64,000 bases of DNA from positions 18,305 to 82,304 of the forward strand of contig CALUZA010000055.1 of the NCBI GenBank assembly GCA_944325185.1. The letters run 5' to 3'. A program made the translations under genes and the position numbers. The notes beneath the pieces were generated by a model that saw only the letters and a program-made list of their open reading frames with translations, was not told where the DNA came from and made no database searches. The DNA comes from Candidatus Gastranaerophilales bacterium (GTDB lineage: Bacteria > Cyanobacteriota > Vampirovibrionia > Gastranaerophilales > Gastranaerophilaceae). How positions within the stretch are numbered: the first letter of the stretch is position 1; the number at the start of each line of letters is the position of its first letter. Of the stretch, positions 51,751-61,359 are shown piece after piece.

Positions 51751-52710
51751 TTAGTCTTTAGCGTGTCCTGCTGTACCTAATACATCTACCATTTTATGTT
51801 TAACCATTTCTTTAACAGCAGTTCTTCCTGGTCCCATATATTCTCTTGGGTCGAATTTATCAGGATGTTCAACAAAGAATTCTCTAATTGTTGATGTCAT
51901 AGCTAATCTTAAGTCAGTGTCAATGTTAATTTTAGCTACACCGTGTTTAGAAGCATAGTTTAACATGTCTTCCGGAACACCTTGAGCGTTTGGTAATTTA
52001 CCGCCGAATTTATTACATTTTTCAACAAATTCTTTTGGAACAGAAGATGAACCATGAAGTACAAGAGGGAAATCGTATCCAACAGCTTCGTTAACTGCTT
52101 TTTTGATTGCTGCAAGTCTTTCGAAGTCTAATTTTGCTTCGCCTGAGAATTTGTATGCACCGTGAGAAGTACCGATTGCAACAGCTAAAGAATCACAGCC
52201 GGTTTCTTTAACAAATCTTGCTGCTTCAGCGGGATCAGTATATGTTGAATCAGCAGCATGAACTTTAACATCATCTTCAACACCTGCTAGTTTACCAAGT
52301 TCAGCTTCAACTGAAACTCCTCTTTCATGAGCATAGTCTACAACTTTTTTAGTTAGAGCTATGTTTTCTTCAAGCGGAAATCTGCTTCCGTCAATCATAA
52401 CAGATGAAAAACCGCCGTCTATGCAAGCTTTACAAATTTCAAAATCAGCACCGTGGTCTAAGTGAAGTGCTATAGGAACTGTTGTAGTAGCTAAAGCTGC
52501 TTCAACAAGTTTAATTAAGTATGTTTGATTTGCATATTTTCTTGCACCTGCAGAAACTTGAAGAATGATAGGTGATTGTGTTTCTTCTGCTGCTTCTGCA
52601 ATACCTTGCAAAATTTCCATGTTGTTTACATTGTAAGCACCAATAGCATAGCCACCTTTAAGTGCTTTTTGGAACATTTCATTTGTTCCGACTAATTTTC
52701 TTTCTGTCAT
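51751..52710 (-). CDS. fba: Class II fructose-bisphosphate aldolase
   Basis: This zinc-dependent glycolytic enzyme splits fructose-1,6-bisphosphate to two triose phosphates. The 319-residue product has ALHLDHGADFE with zinc His and catalytic Asp, VEAELGKLAG, AIGTSHGAYKF, LVLHGSSSVP and KINIDTDLRL, all class II positions. AGAGGA lies 9 to 10 bases before the ATG. It is monocistronic between a terminator and the divergent rpiB gene. The codon use is more GC-tolerant than in its neighbours, as expected for a highly expressed gene. Confidence 0.95.
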   Translation of the reverse strand: MTERKLVGTNEMFQKALKGGYAIGAYNVNNMEILQGIAEAAEETQSPIILQVSAGARKYANQTYLIKLVEAALATTTVPIALHLDHGADFEICKACIDGGFSSVMIDGSRFPLEENIALTKKVVDYAHERGVSVEAELGKLAGVEDDVKVHAADSTYTDPAEAARFVKETGCDSLAVAIGTSHGAYKFSGEAKLDFERLAAIKKAVNEAVGYDFPLVLHGSSSVPKEFVEKCNKFGGKLPNAQGVPEDMLNYASKHGVAKINIDTDLRLAMTSTIREFFVEHPDKFDPREYMGPGRTAVKEMVKHKMVDVLGTAGHAKD

Positions 52711-52820
52711 AAGCTTTTATCCTCTTAAATAAAATAACTCTACAAAACTAATTTAGCGCAAAAATATTTTTGTTACAAGAAATTTATTATATAATTATTA
52801 TAAGAAAGAGGATTGTATAT

Positions 52821-53258
52821 ATGGATGAAAGAAAAATTGTAATTGCATCAGACCATGGCGGGTTTGATTTAAAAAATGAATTGATTAAATATCTTGCAAG
52901 TATAGATTTTGAGATATGTGATTTAGGTACTTATAATAAAGAGTCTTGTGATTATCCTTATTATGCAAAAAAAGTTAGTGAGGCAATATTATGCGGTGAT
53001 TTTAAAAAAGGAATTTTGGTTTGTGGAACAGGAATTGGTATGCAAATATCCGCTAATCGCTTCAAAGGTATTCGTGCTGCTTGTCCACAAAATTGTTATT
53101 GCGCCAGAATGTCAAGGCAACATAATGATTCAAATGTTTTAACATTAGGGCAAAGAGTTCTTGGAGTAGACGCTGCTATAGAAATACTTAATGTTTGGTT
53201 AAATACCGAATTTGAAGGTGGTCGTCATCAAAGAAGAATTGACATGCTTGATGAATAG
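52821..53258 (+). CDS. rpiB: Ribose-5-phosphate isomerase B
   Basis: It interconverts ribose-5-phosphate and ribulose-5-phosphate. The 145-residue product begins MDERKIVIASDHGGFDLK, typical of RpiB. CGTGIGMQISANRFKGIRAA holds the catalytic Cys loop, and SRQHNDSNVLTLGQRV and RHQRRIDML are family segments. AGAGGA 8 bases before the ATG decides the start; a further in-frame ATG at 52770 is rejected because it would add 17 non-family residues. TATAAT lies at 52790-52795. It is divergent from fba. Confidence 0.93.
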   Translation: MDERKIVIASDHGGFDLKNELIKYLASIDFEICDLGTYNKESCDYPYYAKKVSEAILCGDFKKGILVCGTGIGMQISANRFKGIRAACPQNCYCARMSRQHNDSNVLTLGQRVLGVDAAIEILNVWLNTEFEGGRHQRRIDMLDE

Positions 53259-53337
53259 TCCATTTTTTTATTGTATAAATAATTTTTTCATTGTAGAATT
53301 TTAATGTGGATATTTAACTTTTTATAAGGAAGTTTAC

Positions 53338-55788
53338 ATGTTTGAAAGATTTACGGAAAAAGCAATAAGGGTAATAATGCTTGCTCAAGAAGAATCAAGG
53401 CGATTGGGGCATAATTTTGTCGGAACAGAGCAGTTATTATTAGGTTTAATTGCCGAAGGCACCGGAATTGCTTCAAAAACATTGAAGTCAATGGGTGTTA
53501 ATATAAAAGAAGCTCGTGAGGAAGTTGAAAAAATAATAGGCAGAGGCTGCGGTTTTGTTGCAGTTGAAATCCCTTTTACTCCTCGAGCAAAAAAAGTTTT
53601 GGAGTTGTCTTGGGATGAGGCAAGACAACTGGGACATAATTATATTGGGACAGAACATCTTTTGCTGGGTTTAATTAGAGAAGGCGAAGGTGTTGCTGCT
53701 AAGGTATTGGAAAACCTTGGAGTAGATCTTAATAAATGTCGTTCTAATATTATTAAAATGCTTGGAGAAACAAAAACAAGTTCTTCACCTGGTTCTGCAC
53801 TTGCAACTCCTGGAGTTAGTCAAACAAAAGCAAAAACTCCTTCCTTGGATGAATTTGGTACAGATTTGACTCTTGCTGCACAAGAACAAAGATTGGATCC
53901 AGTTGTTGGCAGAGAAAAGGAAATTGAACGCGTAATTCAAATTTTAGCAAGAAGAACAAAAAACAACCCTGTTTTAATTGGTGAGCCGGGGGTTGGTAAA
54001 ACAGCTATTGCCCAAGGTCTTGCGCAACGAATTGTTGATTGCGAAGTTCCGGATATTTTGGAAAACAAAAAAATTATTCAATTAGATATGGGACTTTTAA
54101 TCGCAGGAACTAAATATAGGGGCGAATTTGAAGAACGTCTGAAAAAAATTATGGATGAAATTCGTCAAGCAGGAAATGTAATTCTTGTAATTGACGAAAT
54201 GCACACTTTGATTGGCGCAGGGGCGGCAGAGGGTGCAATTGATGCTGCAAATATTTTAAAACCTGCATTATCAAGAGGCGAAATACAGGTTATAGGTGCA
54301 ACAACATTAGATGAATATCGTAAATATATTGAAAAAGATTCTGCTTTAGAAAGACGTTTCCAAACTGTTATTGTTGATCAACCTTCAATTGAAGAAACAA
54401 TTGAAATAATAAAAGGGTTGAAGCCAAAATACGAAGAACATCATAAGCTAATAATTTCTGATGAAGCTATTGTTGCTGCAACTGAATTGTCCAGTAAATT
54501 TATTACAGAAAGATTTTTACCTGACAAAGCTATAGATATTATAGATGAGGCAGCATCCAAAGTTCGATTAAATGTTTCTACTTTGCCTCCTGAAGGAAAA
54601 GAGCTTGATAAGCAGTTAAAGGCAATAATAAAAGAAAAAGAAGAGGCTATCAGAAATCAGGAATTTGAAAGAGCTTCTGATTTAAGAGATGATGAAGCTG
54701 ATCTTAAAGATAAAATTCATGAAATTTCGGAACAATGGCGTGAAACTCAAGATGAGAATAAGCCAGTTGTTGGAGTTGAGGAAGTTGCTCAAGTTGTTGC
54801 AACAATTACAGGTATTCCAGTGACGAAAATTACGGAAGCCGAATCCGAGAAATTGTTGAAGTTGGAAGAAACTCTGCACAATAGGGTTATAGGACAATCT
54901 GATGCCGTAGTTTCTCTTGCTAAGTCAATTCGCAGGGCTCGTGTCGGTTTAAAGGCTCCAAATCGTCCAATCGGAAGCTTTATTTTTTCCGGACCTACAG
55001 GCGTTGGTAAGACTGAGCTTGCTAAAGCATTGGCAGAGGCAGTGTTTGGTTCTGAAGATAATATGGTCAGAGTTGATATGTCTGAATATATGGAAAAACA
55101 TGCAACTTCAAAATTAATCGGTTCTCCTCCGGGCTATGTCGGTTATGATGATGGTGGCAACATGTGTGAAATTATCAGAAAAAAACCATATTGTGTCGTT
55201 CTTTTTGATGAAATCGAAAAAGCACATCCGGATGTATTCAATATCATGCTTCAAATTTTAGATGATGGAAGATTGACAGATTCTAAAGGAAGGCATATTA
55301 ACTTTAAAAATACTATTATAATAATGACTTCAAATGTCGGCGCAAGTATGATTACAAATACTCAAAAACTAGGCTTTTCGGTGTCCGGTGATGATAAAAA
55401 AGATAGATATGAAAAATTAAAGGAAACCGTAAACGAAGAGTTAAAGAAAGCGTTTAGACCTGAATTCTTAAACAGGGTTGATGATATAATTGTATTTGCT
55501 CACTTGAGTCAGGATGAAATCAGACAAATAGTTGAATTAATGCTGAAAGATCTGTTTAAACGTTTATCTGAACGTGATTTAACTATCGAGGTTACTGATG
55601 CAGCAAAAGATTATTTAGCAAAAGAAGGATATTCTGAGACTTATGGTGCTCGTCCGTTAAGACGTGTAATTCAAAAGAAAGTTGAAGATGTTCTTGCTGA
55701 AGAAATTTTGAGCGGTAACTATAAGCCAAATGATAAGCTAAAAATGGATTATAGAGATGATAAGATTGTAATTGAAAAGGTTAGTTAA
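53338..55788 (+). CDS. clpC: ATP-dependent Clp protease ATP-binding subunit ClpC
   Basis: 816 residues. Two Clp_N repeats come first ([21 protein letters not shown] and the matching [18 protein letters not shown]). AAA+ domain 1 has [12 protein letters not shown]; a UVR-type coiled linker (about 430-465) separates it from AAA+ domain 2 with [16 protein letters not shown] and [12 protein letters not shown]. This is ClpC, the unfoldase partner of ClpP in protein quality control of Firmicutes and cyanobacteria. AAGGAAG is 6 bases before the ATG. clpP is not in the window, and no mcsB or ctsR gene is next to it. A terminator follows immediately. Confidence 0.95.
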   Translation: MFERFTEKAIRVIMLAQEESRRLGHNFVGTEQLLLGLIAEGTGIASKTLKSMGVNIKEAREEVEKIIGRGCGFVAVEIPFTPRAKKVLELSWDEARQLGHNYIGTEHLLLGLIREGEGVAAKVLENLGVDLNKCRSNIIKMLGETKTSSSPGSALATPGVSQTKAKTPSLDEFGTDLTLAAQEQRLDPVVGREKEIERVIQILARRTKNNPVLIGEPGVGKTAIAQGLAQRIVDCEVPDILENKKIIQLDMGLLIAGTKYRGEFEERLKKIMDEIRQAGNVILVIDEMHTLIGAGAAEGAIDAANILKPALSRGEIQVIGATTLDEYRKYIEKDSALERRFQTVIVDQPSIEETIEIIKGLKPKYEEHHKLIISDEAIVAATELSSKFITERFLPDKAIDIIDEAASKVRLNVSTLPPEGKELDKQLKAIIKEKEEAIRNQEFERASDLRDDEADLKDKIHEISEQWRETQDENKPVVGVEEVAQVVATITGIPVTKITEAESEKLLKLEETLHNRVIGQSDAVVSLAKSIRRARVGLKAPNRPIGSFIFSGPTGVGKTELAKALAEAVFGSEDNMVRVDMSEYMEKHATSKLIGSPPGYVGYDDGGNMCEIIRKKPYCVVLFDEIEKAHPDVFNIMLQILDDGRLTDSKGRHINFKNTIIIMTSNVGASMITNTQKLGFSVSGDDKKDRYEKLKETVNEELKKAFRPEFLNRVDDIIVFAHLSQDEIRQIVELMLKDLFKRLSERDLTIEVTDAAKDYLAKEGYSETYGARPLRRVIQKKVEDVLAEEILSGNYKPNDKLKMDYRDDKIVIEKVS

Positions 55789-55789
55789 T

Positions 55790-55815
55790 AAAAAGCCCTC
55801 ATTTGAGGGCTTTTT
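55790..55815. terminator. Rho-independent terminator of clpC
   Basis: AAAAAGCCCTC and GAGGGCTTTTT pair over 11 bp around ATTT. It directly follows the clpC stop and has A and T runs on both sides. Confidence 0.92.
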
Positions 55816-55935
55816 ATTTTATCGATATATATTAAAAAAATAGCTTAACTTGAATTGTCTGTTATTCTTTCTTATTGTTTATTAAGTTTTGTAAACAAAT
55901 AAATTAAATAAGCAATTTTTATTCTTGTATATACT

Positions 55936-56083
55936 TTATATATATGTAAGACATAAATACCTCCCCCTAACAAGCATAAAAGCTTTAACACACAAAACAC
56001 ACTAACTGACACACTAACCTTTTCTACACGAGAATCAAGCAAAAAGATTTTCAGATGCCCTCTAAATTAAGAGGGCTTTTTAT
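55936..56083 (+). ncRNA. Candidate small RNA with a CCUCCCCC tract
   Basis: After the clpC terminator no ORF is present, yet a second strong plus-strand terminator stands at 56057-56083. Something rightward must therefore end there. TATACT at 55930-55935 is a possible -10, giving a start near 55942. The RNA would be about 140 bases, mostly A/C and unpaired, with CCTCCCCC (about 55960-55967), a short AAGC/GCTT hairpin and a direct repeat ACACACTAAC (55997-56006 and 56009-56018). CCUCC is complementary to ribosome binding sites, so translation control is plausible. No -35 was found. Confidence 0.45.
56057..56083 (+). terminator. Rho-independent terminator, plus strand
   Basis: GCCCTCT (56057-56063) and AGAGGGC (56070-56076) with a 6-base loop are followed by TTTTTATTTT. 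On the minus strand no T run follows, so it serves a plus-strand RNA and not pyrG. Confidence 0.8.
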
Positions 56084-56087
56084 TTTA

Positions 56088-57689
56088 TTATTTTTGATTT
56101 AGTGCTGCATTAATAAAGCCTAAAAATAATGGATGCGGGTTTTGAGGCCTTGATTTAAACTCCGGATGAAATTGACAAGCGACAAACCAGTCGTTTTCAG
56201 GAATTTCAACAATTTCTGCTAAAAGCCCATCCGGACTTGTTCCTGAAATAACAAGACCTTTTTCTATTAAAATGTCTTTATATTCGTTATTAAATTCAAA
56301 CCTGTGTCTGTGTCTTTCGTTTATTAGTTCATTATTGTATGCTTTGTACGCTTTTGTGTTTGGTAAAATTTTACACGGATATGAACCAAGACGCATGGTT
56401 GCTCCGTAGCCTGCTATATTTTTTTGTTCTTCCATTAAATCAACGACTTTGTATTCTGTGTTTTTGTCGAATTCGGTTGAATTGGCATCTTTTAAACCTG
56501 CAACGTTTCTTGCAAATTCAATAACTGCGCATTGCATTCCAAGACACAATCCTAAGTATGGAATATTGTTTTCTCTTGCGTATTTAATTACTTTTAGTTT
56601 TCCTTCAATGCCTCTTATGCCAAAGCCTCCAGGGACGATTATTCCGTCAACATCCGATAAAATTTTCTCAGCTTCTTTGTCAGATGTTATATTTTCTGAT
56701 GCAATCCATTTTATATTTATTTTTGCTGAATTTTTAAAGCCTGCATGTTTTAAGCTTTCAACAACGGATATATAAGCATCATTTAATTCCGTATATTTTC
56801 CTACAAGAGCTATTGTTGCTTCTCTTTTTGGATGTTTAATAGAATCAATAAGTTCTTCCCAATCCTTTAGATTTGGTTCTTTGTTTTCAAGTTGTAATAT
56901 ATCTAATACTTCTTTTGTTATGCCTTGTTTTTCAAGATATAGAGGAACTTCATATATTGTATCCATATCTTTGCATTCAATTACGCAATTTTTGTCAACT
57001 GAACAAAATAGGGCAAGCTTTTCTCTTTCGTTCTTGCCTAGCGGTACTTGTGTTCTTAAAACTAGCATTTCAGGTTGAATTCCGTAGCTTCTTAATACGT
57101 TTACACTGTGTTGAGACGGTTTTGTTTTTAATTCCCCTGATGTCGGCAGATAAGGTAAAAGTGTTACATGTATTGACATAGAATTATTTCGTCCGATTTC
57201 GGACCTAAACTGTCTAATTGCTTCAATAAAGGGCAAGCCCTCAATGTCACCGATTGTACCGCCAATTTCTGCAATTAAAATATCAGGACTATCTTTTTTT
57301 GCTGCTTGAATTAATCTTGATTTGATTTCCCCTGTAATATGCGGAATCATTTGCACTGTTGCGCCAAGATATTCCCCTTTGCGTTCTTTATTGATAACTG
57401 TTTGATAAACGCTACCTGATGTTACATTGTTTATTTGCGAAAGGTTTGTATTTATAAATCTTTCATAGTGTCCAAGGTCTAAATCTGTTTCAGCTCCATC
57501 ATTGCAAACAAAAACTTCGCCATGTTGAAATGGGCTCATTGTTCCGGGGTCAACATTTATATAAGGGTCGAATTTTTGTATCGAAACTTTGTAACCTCTG
57601 GATACCAAAAGCCTACCTAAAGAGGCGGCTAAAATCCCTTTTCCTAAAGAGCTAACTACACCGCCTGTTATAAAAATATATTTTGTCAT
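56088..57689 (-). CDS. pyrG: CTP synthase
   Basis: It makes CTP from UTP, glutamine and ATP. The 533 residues comprise a synthetase domain ([37 protein letters not shown]) and a class I glutamine amidotransferase domain with Cys in [10 protein letters not shown] and the His-Glu pair in [10 protein letters not shown]. All active-site segments are present and length is standard. It starts 9 bases after the gatC stop, so both are on one leftward message. Confidence 0.96.
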   Translation of the reverse strand: MTKYIFITGGVVSSLGKGILAASLGRLLVSRGYKVSIQKFDPYINVDPGTMSPFQHGEVFVCNDGAETDLDLGHYERFINTNLSQINNVTSGSVYQTVINKERKGEYLGATVQMIPHITGEIKSRLIQAAKKDSPDILIAEIGGTIGDIEGLPFIEAIRQFRSEIGRNNSMSIHVTLLPYLPTSGELKTKPSQHSVNVLRSYGIQPEMLVLRTQVPLGKNEREKLALFCSVDKNCVIECKDMDTIYEVPLYLEKQGITKEVLDILQLENKEPNLKDWEELIDSIKHPKREATIALVGKYTELNDAYISVVESLKHAGFKNSAKINIKWIASENITSDKEAEKILSDVDGIIVPGGFGIRGIEGKLKVIKYARENNIPYLGLCLGMQCAVIEFARNVAGLKDANSTEFDKNTEYKVVDLMEEQKNIAGYGATMRLGSYPCKILPNTKAYKAYNNELINERHRHRFEFNNEYKDILIEKGLVISGTSPDGLLAEIVEIPENDWFVACQFHPEFKSRPQNPHPLFLGFINAALNQK

Positions 57690-57698
57690 TTTTTTCCT

Positions 57699-57980
57699 TT
57701 AATTAATTTTCGGAACTTTGAAAAATTCGCCCTCAACATCTGGAGCATTTTGCATAAGTTCTTCTCTTGTATTTTCGTAAATTTTGTTATCTTCACGCAT
57801 TACATTTGTGAAATCAATAGGATGATTCATTGGCTCAATTCCAGTTGTATCAACTTCGTTCATCTTCTCGGCATATTCAAGTACGCTTCCGAGTTGATGC
57901 GTGAACATTTCTTTTTCTTCTTCTGTTAATTCTAATCTTGCAAGTTTTGCAACATGTTCTACGTCTTTAATTGTAATCAT
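57699..57980 (-). CDS. gatC: Glutamyl/aspartyl-tRNA(Gln/Asn) amidotransferase subunit C
   Basis: 93 residues with the GatC core: VEHVAKLARLELTEEEKEMFTHQL, then DTTGIEPMNHP and MREDNKIYENTREELMQNAP. GatC is the small structural subunit of GatCAB, which forms Gln-tRNA(Gln) or Asn-tRNA(Asn) by transamidation. gatA and gatB are not in the window. GAGGAAG lies 5 bases before the ATG. It is the head gene of the gatC-pyrG unit. Confidence 0.93.
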   Translation of the reverse strand: MITIKDVEHVAKLARLELTEEEKEMFTHQLGSVLEYAEKMNEVDTTGIEPMNHPIDFTNVMREDNKIYENTREELMQNAPDVEGEFFKVPKIN

Positions 57981-58021
57981 ATTTCTTCCTCACTTTCTAA
58001 CTTAACAAAAAACTTAAAATA

Positions 58022-58051
58022 TTGCAATTTATTATTAAGTTAATTTATAAT
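58022..58051 (+). promoter_or_regulatory. Leaderless promoter of the response-regulator operon
   Basis: TTGCAA (58022-58027) and TATAAT (58046-58051) are 18 bases apart. The -10 ends 6 bases before the ATG at 58058, with no Shine-Dalgarno in the gap. Confidence 0.65.
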
Positions 58052-58057
58052 TTGATT

Positions 58058-58717
58058 ATGGATAATCAAAAAAATGTATTAATTGTAGAAGATCATGCGC
58101 TTACTGCTTTTGCTTTAAAGACTTCTTTAAAAACTTTAAATTTTTGTAAAGATATATATGAAGCTCCTTGTGCTGAGAGTGCATTTCAAATACTGAAAGA
58201 TAATAAAATAGATTTAATATTGATGGATTTGGGTTTGCCTGATATAAACGGCGTTGAAGCTACCAAAAAAATTCGAGAAAATAATTCTGATGTAAAAATT
58301 ATAATTTTAACATCTCACTGTGAAAAAGACGAAGTTCAAGCATGTCTTGAAGCGGGAATTAATGCGTATTGTACAAAAGATATTAAGCCGGATAAACTGG
58401 CGGATGTTATACAAGATGTGCTTAACGGCTCAATGTATTTTGATTCCTCTGTTTCCGGTTTTGTTATGCAAAAGACATCCGGAAGTTCTCCTGTTCAAGA
58501 TAAAATCTCGGTAAAAGATTGTTACAATTTGACCCAGCAAGAAAAAAGAGTGTTAATATTGTTATCAAGTGGTTTTTCAAACCAACAGATTGCAAAAAAG
58601 CTATCAATTTCAATTAATACAACAAAAGTTCATGTTTGTTCAATTCTTCAAAAAATGGGCGTGGAAGATAGGACACAAGCTGCTATTAAAGCTATTAGAG
58701 AAAATATTATAATATAA
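58058..58717 (+). CDS. NarL/FixJ-type response regulator 1
   Basis: 219 residues from MDNQKNVLI; an in-frame ATG 12 codons earlier would extend into the promoter. The receiver has VLIVEDHAL, phospho-Asp in LILMDLGLPDING and KDIKPDKLADVI with the Lys. The LuxR-type helix-turn-helix is LTQQEKRVLILLSSGFSNQQIAKKL then NTTKVHVCSILQKMGVEDRTQA. It is the first of three genes in a likely operon. No kinase is encoded beside it. Confidence 0.88.
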   Translation: MDNQKNVLIVEDHALTAFALKTSLKTLNFCKDIYEAPCAESAFQILKDNKIDLILMDLGLPDINGVEATKKIRENNSDVKIIILTSHCEKDEVQACLEAGINAYCTKDIKPDKLADVIQDVLNGSMYFDSSVSGFVMQKTSGSSPVQDKISVKDCYNLTQQEKRVLILLSSGFSNQQIAKKLSISINTTKVHVCSILQKMGVEDRTQAAIKAIRENIII

Positions 58718-58725
58718 GGAAAATA

Positions 58726-59346
58726 ATGACTTCGCTAGCTAAAATTTTAATTATAGATGACAATTCAAAACTAATGGAAGATGCGCTTCCTATGTATGGT
58801 TATGACGTTCAGAGCGCTCATGACGGGCTTGTAGGGTTAAAAATTTTAGATGAAAACCCTGATTTTGATTTGATTTTATTGGATGTTGTAATGCCTAATT
58901 TGGATGGCTGGGAGACCTTGAAAGCAATAAGAGCTAACGAAAAAACTTCCAGAATTCCTGTAATTATGTTGACTTCTGTTTCGGAAGCGAACAAACAAAT
59001 TTCAGGATTAAAATTTGGCGCAGATGATTATATTACAAAGCCTTTCGTGCTTCCAAATTTATTAGCAAGAATTGAAGCGTTATTAAGACGTTCTTCGTGG
59101 AATAAAGACATAAAACAGGTAAAACCGCTACCTTTTATTAAAGACAGCGAGATATCTCCTTTAACTGCAAGAGAAAAAGAGATTTTATCTCTTGTTGCAA
59201 AAGGCAAATCAAATTCGCAAATTGCAGAAAAGCTTTTTGTCAGAGAAGTCACAATTAAAACACATTTAAACAGTATATATAGAAAATTAAATGTCGATAA
59301 TCGTGTTCAGGCGGTGCTTTTGGCTCAACAAACGGAAATAATTTAA
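58726..59346 (+). CDS. NarL/FixJ-type response regulator 2
   Basis: 206 residues. The receiver shows ILIIDDNSKLMEDAL, phospho-Asp in LILLDVVMPNLDGW and FGADDYITKPFVLPNL. The C-terminal LuxR helix-turn-helix is LTAREKEILSLVAKGKSNSQIAEKL with VREVTIKTHLNSIYRKLNVDNR. It is only 8 bases after the first regulator, with AAGGAAA as ribosome site. The receiver is closer to the OmpR/PhoB type than regulator 1, so the pair probably does not arise from a recent duplication. Confidence 0.88.
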   Translation: MTSLAKILIIDDNSKLMEDALPMYGYDVQSAHDGLVGLKILDENPDFDLILLDVVMPNLDGWETLKAIRANEKTSRIPVIMLTSVSEANKQISGLKFGADDYITKPFVLPNLLARIEALLRRSSWNKDIKQVKPLPFIKDSEISPLTAREKEILSLVAKGKSNSQIAEKLFVREVTIKTHLNSIYRKLNVDNRVQAVLLAQQTEII

Positions 59347-59360
59347 AAAAGGAAAAATAA

Positions 59361-59885
59361 ATGCAGACAAGTGAAAACATGGTTGAAATGATTTTAAATG
59401 ATTACGATTCTTTTTCGGAATTACATTCAAATAATCCTGATTTAGATATTTCGGAAGGTGATTTTTCGCATTGTAATTTGGACAGCGTCAGTCTTTCAAA
59501 TGTTGATTTTACCGGATCAACATTTCAGGAAGCTAATCTTTCAAATGTTGATTTTACAGACTGCGACTTAACGAGCGTTGATTTTTCAAGAGCAAATATA
59601 TCGGAATGTAATTTTTCAGGTTCAATATTAAATGGTACCGTATTTAGCTATGCCAGTGTCAATTTTTGCAATTTTTCGGATGCAGATATGGCTGGATGTA
59701 ATTTAGCTGAAGCAGATTTGTCAGATAGTGATTTTTCGACAAGCGAAAACCTTGATTCTTGTAGGTTTGATGAAAGTACAGTTTGGCCGGACAGTGATAA
59801 ATTGCCTGAGGATTTTGATTGTACCTATAATTATGATTTATCTTCGCTTAGGGAAGATGAAGAAAATACTTCTGAAGTTTATTAA
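59361..59885 (+). CDS. Pentapeptide-repeat protein
   Basis: 174 residues. Residues about 28-130 hold roughly 20 pentapeptide units A(D/N)LxX, such as SEGDFSHCNLDSVSLSNVDF and DADMAGCNLAEADLSDSDF, which fold as a right-handed quadrilateral beta-helix. The last 40 residues are acidic. Several family members mimic DNA and protect topoisomerases; others are structural. It follows regulator 2 by 14 bases with AAAGGAAA as ribosome site. The acidic composition would suit a DNA mimic, but nothing shows that directly. Confidence 0.85.
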   Translation: MQTSENMVEMILNDYDSFSELHSNNPDLDISEGDFSHCNLDSVSLSNVDFTGSTFQEANLSNVDFTDCDLTSVDFSRANISECNFSGSILNGTVFSYASVNFCNFSDADMAGCNLAEADLSDSDFSTSENLDSCRFDESTVWPDSDKLPEDFDCTYNYDLSSLREDEENTSEVY

Positions 59886-60316
59886 TCTTTATCAATAACC
59901 AAATCCAGATTATTTGCTCCGATTATTCTTGTTTTATCTGTTTCGGGGTTATAGGGGTTTGGTTTGATTATAAAAAGGTCTGTATCTTCAAGGTATGCAA
60001 CATTGTGTCCGCCTTTGTATATAATTACAATATCGCCTTGATTTAAAATACTGCTTTTTAGATATATACCTTTGTCGTTATAGAAATCGACTCTTGCTGA
60101 GCCATTTTTTAGCATTAAAATTTCATCAATTTTGTTTGCTTTTTGTGTTATGTGACTATGATAATGGGCCCCTGTTTTGTAATCTTTCTTTCTGTTTATG
60201 AAACCAAGTTGTATTTCGTCATTTGCACTCGTTAAAAATTCATCACTTGGATTGATACAATCCGATTTGATGATTTTTGCATAGGTTGTGCCGTTATCTT
60301 CAATAAGTTTAGTCAT
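59882..60316 (-). CDS. Cupin-fold protein (WxcM-like)
   Basis: 144 residues with a single cupin beta-barrel: [19 protein letters not shown] holds two of the metal His residues and the Glu, and [19 protein letters not shown] gives the second motif. The N-terminal VKI-like strand ([11 protein letters not shown]) and the [11 protein letters not shown] segment resemble WxcM/FdtA-type sugar isomerases, but the key residues are not clear enough for an assignment. It overlaps the panD stop by 8 bases and so shares its message. Confidence 0.7.
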   Translation of the reverse strand: MTKLIEDNGTTYAKIIKSDCINPSDEFLTSANDEIQLGFINRKKDYKTGAHYHSHITQKANKIDEILMLKNGSARVDFYNDKGIYLKSSILNQGDIVIIYKGGHNVAYLEDTDLFIIKPNPYNPETDKTRIIGANNLDLVIDKD

Positions 60317-60668
60317 TTATATTTATAAGCTTATTATTCTCATCCACATGTGCAATTTTAGGGTTGAATGTTTTTTGTTCTTCTTCATTCAAGAGAGCAT
60401 AGGCAACAATAATTATTTTGTCTTTAACTTGCGCTTTTCTTGCTGCTGCACCATTTAAGCATATAATTCCGGAGTTTTCTTTTCCTTCTATAACATAAGT
60501 TGAAAAACGCTCGCCATTATTGATATTTAAAATTTCAACTTTTTGATTTTTTTTGATTCCTGAAGCCTCAAGAAGTTTTTTGTCGATGGTAATTGAGCCG
60601 ACATATTCAAGGTTTGCTTCGGTAACTGTTGCTCTGTGTATTTTTCCGTATAAAAATTCGCTTAACAT
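60309..60668 (-). CDS. panD: Aspartate 1-decarboxylase
   Basis: PanD makes beta-alanine for coenzyme A and acyl carrier protein. The 119-residue proenzyme begins [29 protein letters not shown]; self-cleavage occurs between Gly24 and Ser25 (VGS), creating the pyruvoyl cofactor on Ser25. Length is near the usual 115-130. Other pan genes are not nearby. TAAAAT ends 6 bases before the ATG, so the mRNA should be leaderless. The cupin gene downstream overlaps by 8 bases. Confidence 0.93.
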   Translation of the reverse strand: MLSEFLYGKIHRATVTEANLEYVGSITIDKKLLEASGIKKNQKVEILNINNGERFSTYVIEGKENSGIICLNGAAARKAQVKDKIIIVAYALLNEEEQKTFNPKIAHVDENNKLININD

Positions 60669-60674
60669 ACAATT

Positions 60675-60680
60675 ATTTTA
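60675..60680 (-). promoter_or_regulatory. -10 element of a leaderless promoter for panD
   Basis: TAAAAT on the minus strand ends 6 bases before the panD ATG at 60668, within the 12-base gap to the WG-repeat gene and its end. No clear -35. Confidence 0.45.
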
Positions 60681-61325
60681 TCATAAAAAATAATTGCAAG
60701 ATAATTCATCTTTATTTTCTATTTGGCAAAATTTGATATTGTAATTATTTTTGTCACAATTTAGCCGTTCTGTGCTGTAGGTTAAGTGTGTAATTGAGTT
60801 TCCAAACCTATCAATAACCCCGCAGTGATTTTTATCTATACAGACTCTTATATGGTATTTAGAAAAGGGGCATATAAAATCGTATTTTGGGTAAATAATC
60901 CAATTGCCTTTTGTATCAATTGTTCCATATTTTTCTTTGTCGTTTATTTTTATTGCTACTACTGCATTTCCACCTATAAAGTCATTTGCTTTTGTATATT
61001 TATAATCTATTGCAGTATTGTTGTGTGTGTCAATGTAGCCAAATTTTCCGGTTTCTCTATTGTATGATTTTATTAATTTTTTGTTGTTTAGTTTTGCAAT
61101 AATATATTCATAGGGTAGTGCAATTTGCGCACTTAGTCTTGTTTTGTATTTGTTTAATGGGATTATTGTTTCTTTTGTGTATTTGTCAATGTATCCATAG
61201 CTTTCATTGTTTTTTATCGGAAAGCAACAGCTTAGCGCAATGTAGTTAAAAGAGAGTTCTGTAATGACGAAAATGCTAAAAATAAATACAAATATCTTGA
61301 TTATTTTTTCTAATGCTTTTCTCAT
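60681..61325 (-). CDS. WG-repeat protein with an N-terminal membrane anchor
   Basis: 214 residues with a hydrophobic segment at 9-33 (IIKIFVFIFSIFVITELSFNYIALS) that anchors or exports it. The rest holds degenerate WG repeats (Pfam WG_beta_rep): SYGYIDKYTKETIIPL, KFGYIDTHNNTAIDYKYT, KYGTIDTKGNWIIYPKYD and HCGVIDRFGNSI. WG repeats form beta-propeller or solenoid binding surfaces. TATATA lies 6 bases before the ATG, so the start may be leaderless. It ends 12 bases before panD, which has its own promoter. Function unknown. Confidence 0.75.
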   Translation of the reverse strand: MRKALEKIIKIFVFIFSIFVITELSFNYIALSCCFPIKNNESYGYIDKYTKETIIPLNKYKTRLSAQIALPYEYIIAKLNNKKLIKSYNRETGKFGYIDTHNNTAIDYKYTKANDFIGGNAVVAIKINDKEKYGTIDTKGNWIIYPKYDFICPFSKYHIRVCIDKNHCGVIDRFGNSITHLTYSTERLNCDKNNYNIKFCQIENKDELSCNYFL

Positions 61326-61331
61326 AAATTA

Positions 61332-61337
61332 TATATA
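61332..61337 (-). promoter_or_regulatory. -10 element of a leaderless promoter
   Basis: TATATA on the minus strand ends 6 bases before the ATG at 61325, with no Shine-Dalgarno. It differs from the consensus only in two bases but follows the spacing seen at other heads of transcription units here. Confidence 0.4.
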
Positions 61338-61359
61338 CCACACATTTATTCCAAAATAA

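Noticed and set aside
52770..52820. Longer start for rpiB
   Set aside because: It adds 17 residues not found in RpiB and covers the promoter; the AGAGGA-ATG pair at 52821 fits better.
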